A stretch of 64,000 bases of DNA from Couchioplanes azureus (GTDB lineage: Bacteria > Actinomycetota > Actinomycetes > Mycobacteriales > Micromonosporaceae), in NCBI RefSeq assembly GCF_014648355.1, contig NZ_BMQY01000009.1:1-64000 (forward strand), given 5' to 3'. Positions 60,052 to 64,000 of the stretch are shown here, one piece after another. The position numbers and the translations under genes are program-made. The notes beneath the pieces were generated by a model, which ran no database searches, was not told where the DNA came from, and worked only from the letters and a program-made list of their open reading frames with translations. The first letter of the stretch is position 1, and each line of letters starts with the position of its first letter.

Positions 60052-60315
60052 CTAACGTGGACCTCGACCGCCCGTCTCTCCTCCTACCCGCCAGCGGGAC
60101 TGTTCACGGCGCTCATGCGCGGCGAACCGTTCGGCCGCCGCGGCGGCCGCGAGGTGCTCCCCGGCTCGCCCAGGATCCAAGGCAGCCATCTGCCGTCGAA
60201 CCGCCGCGACCTGCTCCTCAGTGTCCGCGATCGCACCGGCGAGTCTGGCCACCTCCTCACACAACACCACCGCCCGATCAAGCTGGGTGGCAGCGCCGCG
60301 GTCGTCGCGCAACAC
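60052..60315 (-). CDS. Small coiled-coil protein
   Basis: The 87-residue product is a likely coiled coil (LDRAVVLCEEVARLAGAIADTEEQVAAVRRQMAAL) with a basic tail. I do not recognise a family. It starts at GTG 60315 with GGAGG only one base upstream, so TTG 60312 is possible. It follows a STAS fragment. Confidence 0.4.
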   Translation of the reverse strand: MLRDDRGAATQLDRAVVLCEEVARLAGAIADTEEQVAAVRRQMAALDPGRAGEHLAAAAAAERFAAHERREQSRWRVGGETGGRGPR

Positions 60316-60363
60316 GCCTCCAGAATCCGCCTAGAACCAGCCGGCAACAATGGCCGACTTGCC

Positions 60364-60501
60364 CTAAATCCACCGCGTCACAAGCGGTATGGTGCCGGTG
60401 GCGAGAGCGCGGCAGGTGTGCAGGGTGCCGATGGTTGCGGCGTCGATGAAGATCACGTGGCGCACGTCGAGGGTGATCGTGGCGCGGCCGGCGGCCAGAT
60501 G
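60364..60501 (-). pseudogene. Decayed STAS-domain fragment
   Basis: The frame LAAGRATITLDVRHVIFIDAATIGTLHTCRALA matches the core of the intact STAS protein at 61239 (DLRRVTFIDAATVRTLLTCHALV). About 60 N-terminal residues are missing, and the frame is fused right behind the stop of the coiled-coil gene. It stops at 60364. A deletion in a duplicated module is the best reading. Confidence 0.6.
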
Positions 60502-60504
60502 TCA

Positions 60505-60747
60505 TCAGACGAGGTTCTGCCCGGTGACTGTGCGGTGGGCGAAGTCGTCGGTCGCGGGCTGACCACGGCAGCTGCTCCGGAGCTGCTCGGCCCGGGCACG
60601 GGCGTGACGGGCGGCGGCACAGGCGTCGGCGGCCTGGCGACCGAACCGATTTGCGACGGCTCGGCGCTGTTCGGCGCGGTAGCGCGCCTGCTCGGCGTCG
60701 GCGCGCCGTTCGAGGGCGCGCCGACGGGCGTCCGGGATGTCATCCAT
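60505..60747 (-). CDS. Small helical protein, module copy 1
   Basis: The 80-residue protein (MDDIPDARRRALERRADAEQ...) is Arg/Ala-rich and helical, ending FAHRTVTGQNLV. Its end and its upstream DNA match the region at 61847-62092, so it is one of two related copies. The start ATG 60747 lacks a strong ribosome site. The function is unknown. Confidence 0.5.
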   Translation of the reverse strand: MDDIPDARRRALERRADAEQARYRAEQRRAVANRFGRQAADACAAARHARARAEQLRSSCRGQPATDDFAHRTVTGQNLV

Positions 60748-61238
60748 GTCTTCAGGCGACCCTCGGTTGACGTCGGCGGCAAACCGGGTCGATGGTGGAC
60801 TTCGTTGTGCGGGTAGATGCAACGTTTCACGCGTACTCGGGTGCAGCCTCGTGAAGGGATGAGGTGCATGTCCGCGCTGCCGCCCCGCCTGCCGATCCAG
60901 CAAGCCGCGACGCAATCGGGTGACCTCGGCGAAGAGTTGCCGCGAATCACGAGAAGCATCGGCGAGGTCGCGGAGTTGCGTTGAATGCAAAGAAGCTTCG
61001 TGTTTCTGACCTTCTGGCATGGGCGAGCGCAACAGTGCTGACCTTCCCTGATGGACCCGCTTGACCTGCGGCTTTGCAGCGCCTCGTGCGTTTGATGCAA
61101 GATTCGTGCACTGACCGGAGGGATCGCTGAGGCGAGGATCTCGCGTGCAGACACGGTCCTCATGCCGGCTGCGCCGCGAGATCCACAAGGGCCGGCCCGG
61201 CGCGGGACGACCGGTGGAAGCGTCGGCTGGTGCAGTGG
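60748..61238. other. 491-bp gap between module copies
   Basis: Less GC-rich sequence. The first about 80 bases (60748-60825) resemble the DNA at 62093-62165 upstream of copy 2 (shared GGTTGACG, GTGGAC and GCGGGTA). Possible helical coding (TQLRDLADASRDSRQLFAEV) can be read on the minus strand, but I cannot support a gene. Confidence 0.4.
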
Positions 61239-61745
61239 TCAGCGATCAAGCATGGCGCGGATTCGGCGGTTTTCTGCCAGCAGGGCGTGGGCCCGATCGA
61301 TCAGCGCCGCGGATGTGGCGGCTACTTCCTTTACGGTGCAGGGGGAGGCCGGCGTGGTGCGCCCGCGGCGGCCGGAGGGCGGTCTGTCCTCGACCTTCGG
61401 TTCCGGGCTGGCGTCGCGCCGGTCGTCGTGTGGGGTGGCGGTGAGGTTCAGGACCCAGGCGACGGCGTCGGTGGCGTTGCTGATGGCCATGGTGGCGCCG
61501 GCGTCGCGGACCAGGGCGTGGCAGGTGAGCAGGGTTCTGACGGTCGCGGCGTCGATGAACGTGACGCGGCGCAGGTCCACGATGATCGCGCGGTGGCCGG
61601 CGATGACCATGTCACGAACCGCGGCGGCGATCTTCTGACAATTGTCGAGGTCGAATTCGCCGCCGGCGTGCAGCGTCGCTGTGTGCGGGGTGGCCGGGTC
61701 GGGGGCGGCGATGTCGATCGAGCCCGGTTCGGCGGCGTCGGCCAT
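61239..61745 (-). CDS. STAS-domain protein, module copy 2
   Basis: The 168-residue protein has a STAS domain (TATLHAGGEFDLDNCQKIAAAVRDMV and IIVDLRRVTFIDAATVRTLLTCHAL, Ala at the usual phospho-Ser site), then a linker and a C-terminal helix (TSAALIDRAHALLAENRRIRAML). GAGGAGG lies 6 bases before ATG 61745. It is probably an anti-sigma antagonist. The same module occurs in decayed form at 60364-60747. Confidence 0.8.
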   Translation of the reverse strand: MADAAEPGSIDIAAPDPATPHTATLHAGGEFDLDNCQKIAAAVRDMVIAGHRAIIVDLRRVTFIDAATVRTLLTCHALVRDAGATMAISNATDAVAWVLNLTATPHDDRRDASPEPKVEDRPPSGRRGRTTPASPCTVKEVAATSAALIDRAHALLAENRRIRAMLDR

Positions 61746-61846
61746 CCATGCCTCCTCGGGTCGGTGTCGCCGCGGCAGCGGGCATGGCTGGCCGCACCGG
61801 TCCAAGTCCTGTCCATGCTCGTCCGGGCCTCAGCAGTCCGGCTAGG

Positions 61847-62092
61847 TCATGAGGCGAAGTTCTCGGCCGGTGATTGTGTGGTGGGCGAAGTGGCCGCGTG
61901 CGCATGCCCGACAGCGCTGCTGCGCAGCTGCTCGCGCCGGGCACAAGCGGCTGCTGCGGCGGTCGGGGCAGCTGCGGCCCGGCGGGGCGTGCTCGTCCGC
62001 AGCGGCCCGGCGCCGTTCCGAGCGCTTTTGCGCGCGCTGCGCGTGGCCAGCCACCGCAGAGCGCGCTGAGATGCGGCGGTGGGGTCGTCCAC
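61847..62092 (-). pseudogene. Small helical protein, module copy 2, probably frameshifted
   Basis: From GTG 62092 the frame gives VDDPTAASQRALRW... with REQLRSSAVGHA, matching copy 1. The last part that matches copy 1 (FAHHTITGREL, compare FAHRTVTGQNL) is in another frame that stops at 61842. A one-base indel between about 61895 and 61925 would explain this. It sits upstream of the STAS gene. Confidence 0.4.
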
Positions 62093-62214
62093 GCTTCCAG
62101 GTGACGCCAGGGTTGACGCACGAGCGTCGCTGGACTGAGGGTGGACTGCGTCCAGCGGGTAAGTACGACGTTCGGCACGCATTCCCGGTGTGTCCAGGGA
62201 AAAGGAGAGTGGCG

Positions 62215-63189
62215 ATGTCCGTACCGGCGTCTCCCGTGCCGATCGAGCATGCCTCGGTGCGCTCCAGCGACCTGGACTGGGTGCGGGAGATCATCAATCA
62301 GCGATACACCGATCACGTTCCCCGCGTCATGGGACACGGTCACCAGTTCGGGTTCCGGTCGCAGTTGGCCAGGGCCGGCGTGCTGAGCATCGACCGGGTC
62401 AGCTACCAGGCGTGCATGGCAATCAGCGCCGATCCACACGAGACCATTCTGATCATCAGGATGGTCCGTGGCGGATTCGACGTCTCCGCGGGGCGGCAAC
62501 GCTGCCGAGTCGGCGGCGGCGAGGCACTGTTTCTGCCCCCCGCTGGTCTTGACATGGTGCAGGACTGGCCGGCCTACGAGGTGGCGCAGTTCCCGGCCGA
62601 GGCGGTGACCCGGCTCGCCGACCAGCTCGGCGTCGCACCGGCCGACTTCCGGTTCGACGCGATGACCGCCGTATCCCCCGCGATGAACCGGCTGTGGCTG
62701 GCCACCCACACCCACCTCACCGAGCTGCTGGCCACTGCCGGCGACACCGGCGTACCCGCGCTGCTGCTGAGCGCGGCAATCGACACCGCGGCCGCCGCGG
62801 CGCTGAGCGTGTTCCCGAACACCACCATGACCGTCGACTACGTTCCCGGCCCGGGCCGGGTCCCGCCCGCCACGGTGCGCCGCGCGGTCGCCTACATCGA
62901 CGCGCACGCCGCCGACCCGGTCACCGCCGCGGACATCGCCGCCGCGGCCGGGGTCAGCGTCCGCGCGCTGCAAGCCGGATTCCGCCGGCACCTGGACACC
63001 ACCCCACTGGGCTACCAGCGCCGGGTCCGGCTCGAACGCGCCCACCGCGACCTGCAAGCCGCCGACCCCACCACCGGCGCCACCGTCGCCACCGTCGCCC
63101 GCCGCTGGGGCTTCACCGACATGAGCCGCTTCGCCGCCGACTACCGCACCACCTACGGCCAGCCGCCCAGCCGGACTCTGCGTACCTGA
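62215..63189 (+). CDS. AraC-family regulator 1
   Basis: The 324-residue protein has an AraC_binding_2-type sensor (HGHQFGFRSQLARAGVLSIDRVSY) and a C-terminal HTH_18 (TAADIAAAAGVSVRALQAGFRRHLDTTPLGYQRRVRLERAHRDL ... VARRWGFTDMSRFAADYRTTYG). AAAGGAGA lies 5-12 bases before ATG 62215. It is divergent from the STAS module and is followed by a paralogue 14 bases later. Confidence 0.88.
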   Translation: MSVPASPVPIEHASVRSSDLDWVREIINQRYTDHVPRVMGHGHQFGFRSQLARAGVLSIDRVSYQACMAISADPHETILIIRMVRGGFDVSAGRQRCRVGGGEALFLPPAGLDMVQDWPAYEVAQFPAEAVTRLADQLGVAPADFRFDAMTAVSPAMNRLWLATHTHLTELLATAGDTGVPALLLSAAIDTAAAAALSVFPNTTMTVDYVPGPGRVPPATVRRAVAYIDAHAADPVTAADIAAAAGVSVRALQAGFRRHLDTTPLGYQRRVRLERAHRDLQAADPTTGATVATVARRWGFTDMSRFAADYRTTYGQPPSRTLRT

Positions 63190-63203
63190 CCGGAGACGAC
63201 GCC

Positions 63204-64000
63204 ATGACCACGGCGGACGCCACCGCCCCGCAGACCACCACGCTCACGCTCACCGGCGCGGACGCGATCGAGCAGTTCCTCAGGAGCACGTACAGCGGTA
63301 TGCACATGCACAGCGACATCGACCGGCCGTGGCTGCGCCACCACCGCATCGGCGCCGGGGTGTTCGCCCTGGATGACGTCGAGCAGTCCACCAGCCTGGA
63401 CTTTCGTGTCGCGCCACTGCACGCGATTCTGATCACCCGGCCACTTACCTCCCGGATGCAGCGCGCGTGTGGCGATGCCGACCAGCGCTACGCCCCTGGG
63501 GACCTGTTCATCGTCGCCGACCCCGATCAGCCCTACACGATGCGGTGGCTACCCGGAAGGCTCACCACAGCCGTCCTCGACCCCGGCGTGCTGGCCCGGG
63601 TCGCGGCCACCGCCCCCGGCCGGCGGCCCGAACCGATCCAATTCACCAGCCTCGACCCGATATCAGCGCCCGCGGCAGCGCAGTGGTGGAACGTCCGCGC
63701 GTACGCCACCGAACTGGTCGGCAACGCCGAAACTGCAGCGCCGCTGATCCTCGCCAGCACGGCTCAGCTGCTCGCCGCCGCAACCCTCACCACGTTCCCG
63801 AACACCGCGCTGACCGACCCCACCATCGAGGACCGCCACGACGCCCACCCGGCCAACCTGCGCCGCGCCATCAGCTTCATCGACGACAACGCCCACCACG
63901 CCATCAGCCCCGCCGACATCGCTACCGCCGCCCACGTCACCATCCGCACCCTGCAACTCGCCTTCCGCCGCCACCTGGAGACCACCCCCACCGGCTATCT
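63204..64000 (+). CDS. AraC-family regulator 2 (partial, cut by window end)
   Basis: The frame from ATG 63204 is open to the last base (265 codons). It matches the first AraC protein: MHMHSDIDRPWLRHHRIGAGV sensor, a STAQLLAAATLTTFPNTAL hinge like LSVFPNTTM, and the beginning of the HTH (SPADIATAAHVTIRTLQLAFRRHLETTPTGYL). GGAG lies 8-11 bases upstream. It is a tandem duplicate with diverged sensor residues. Confidence 0.85.
   Translation, partial: MTTADATAPQTTTLTLTGADAIEQFLRSTYSGMHMHSDIDRPWLRHHRIGAGVFALDDVEQSTSLDFRVAPLHAILITRPLTSRMQRACGDADQRYAPGDLFIVADPDQPYTMRWLPGRLTTAVLDPGVLARVAATAPGRRPEPIQFTSLDPISAPAAAQWWNVRAYATELVGNAETAAPLILASTAQLLAAATLTTFPNTALTDPTIEDRHDAHPANLRRAISFIDDNAHHAISPADIATAAHVTIRTLQLAFRRHLETTPTGY

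Noticed and set aside
60868..60984. A 38-codon open frame starting MSALPPRLPIQQ
   Set aside because: Too short, no family resemblance, and a helical frame is open on the other strand.

Overview
The window is very GC-rich, with many GTG starts and 4-bp start/stop overlaps, and looks like a chromosomal piece of an actinobacterium. Three things support this. A block pncB ... clpS, DUF2017, mec, cysO, cysM ... metallo-beta-lactamase protein ... rph, rdgB keeps the order known around Rv1330c-Rv1341 of Mycobacterium tuberculosis. There are large LuxR-type ATPase regulators and SapA-like and fascin-like exported proteins. There are also several STAS and HATPase regulators. Micromonosporaceae (Actinoplanes-like) is my guess from gene style; it is an inference, not proven.

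Layout. 1-4536: end of ctaD, an MFS transporter, then pncB-pncA (NAD salvage). 4544-8033: a giant LuxR regulator and a tandem-repeat intergenic region. 8034-15285: clpS, DUF2017, mec, cysO, cysM (protein-bound-sulfide cysteine synthesis), a Rv1339-like metallo-hydrolase, a glycosyltransferase, a DnaA-box-like array, rph and rdgB. 15298-20095: an ATP-grasp protein, a second LuxR giant and a fascin-like secreted protein. 20096-27710: a complete overlapping hut operon (rpiR-type regulator, hutU, an M20 amidohydrolase, hutF, hutI, hutH) for histidine to glutamate via formylglutamate. 27793-30397: MOSC protein, expansin-like protein, AraC and VOC proteins. 30490-35882: tRNA-Leu, then a redox/copper block (Bcp, exported membrane protein, DsbA-like, MauE-like, ECF sigma factor, divergent CopC-CopD fusion). 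36063-39443: a giant disordered membrane protein. 39740-40510: orn and tRNA-His.

Accessory part. tRNA-His is followed by a decayed tyrosine integrase, a small membrane protein and a 42-bp copy of the tRNA 3' half at 42022-42063. This is a fossil integrated element of about 1.6 kb. Just past its far end lies a 1385-residue STAND NTPase with about 14 WD40 repeats, a candidate anti-invader protein. Beyond are a GAF-LuxR regulator, a peptidoglycan-type peptidase, a SapA-like protein, and one polypeptide (49602-52787) that joins a NodB polysaccharide deacetylase, a family-2 glycosyltransferase and an LytR-CpsA-Psr ligase domain. That fusion could make, deacetylate and attach a polysaccharide to the wall, and it is the most interesting object in the window. 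A GNAT-aminotransferase gene broken by one base in a G run, with a CdsA-like partner, follows.

56396-64000: an anchored secreted protein, a TetR regulator with two clear operators and its divergent target, an RsbW-like/STAS pair, two related copies of a coiled-coil/STAS module (one of them decayed) and two tandem AraC paralogues, the second cut by the window end.
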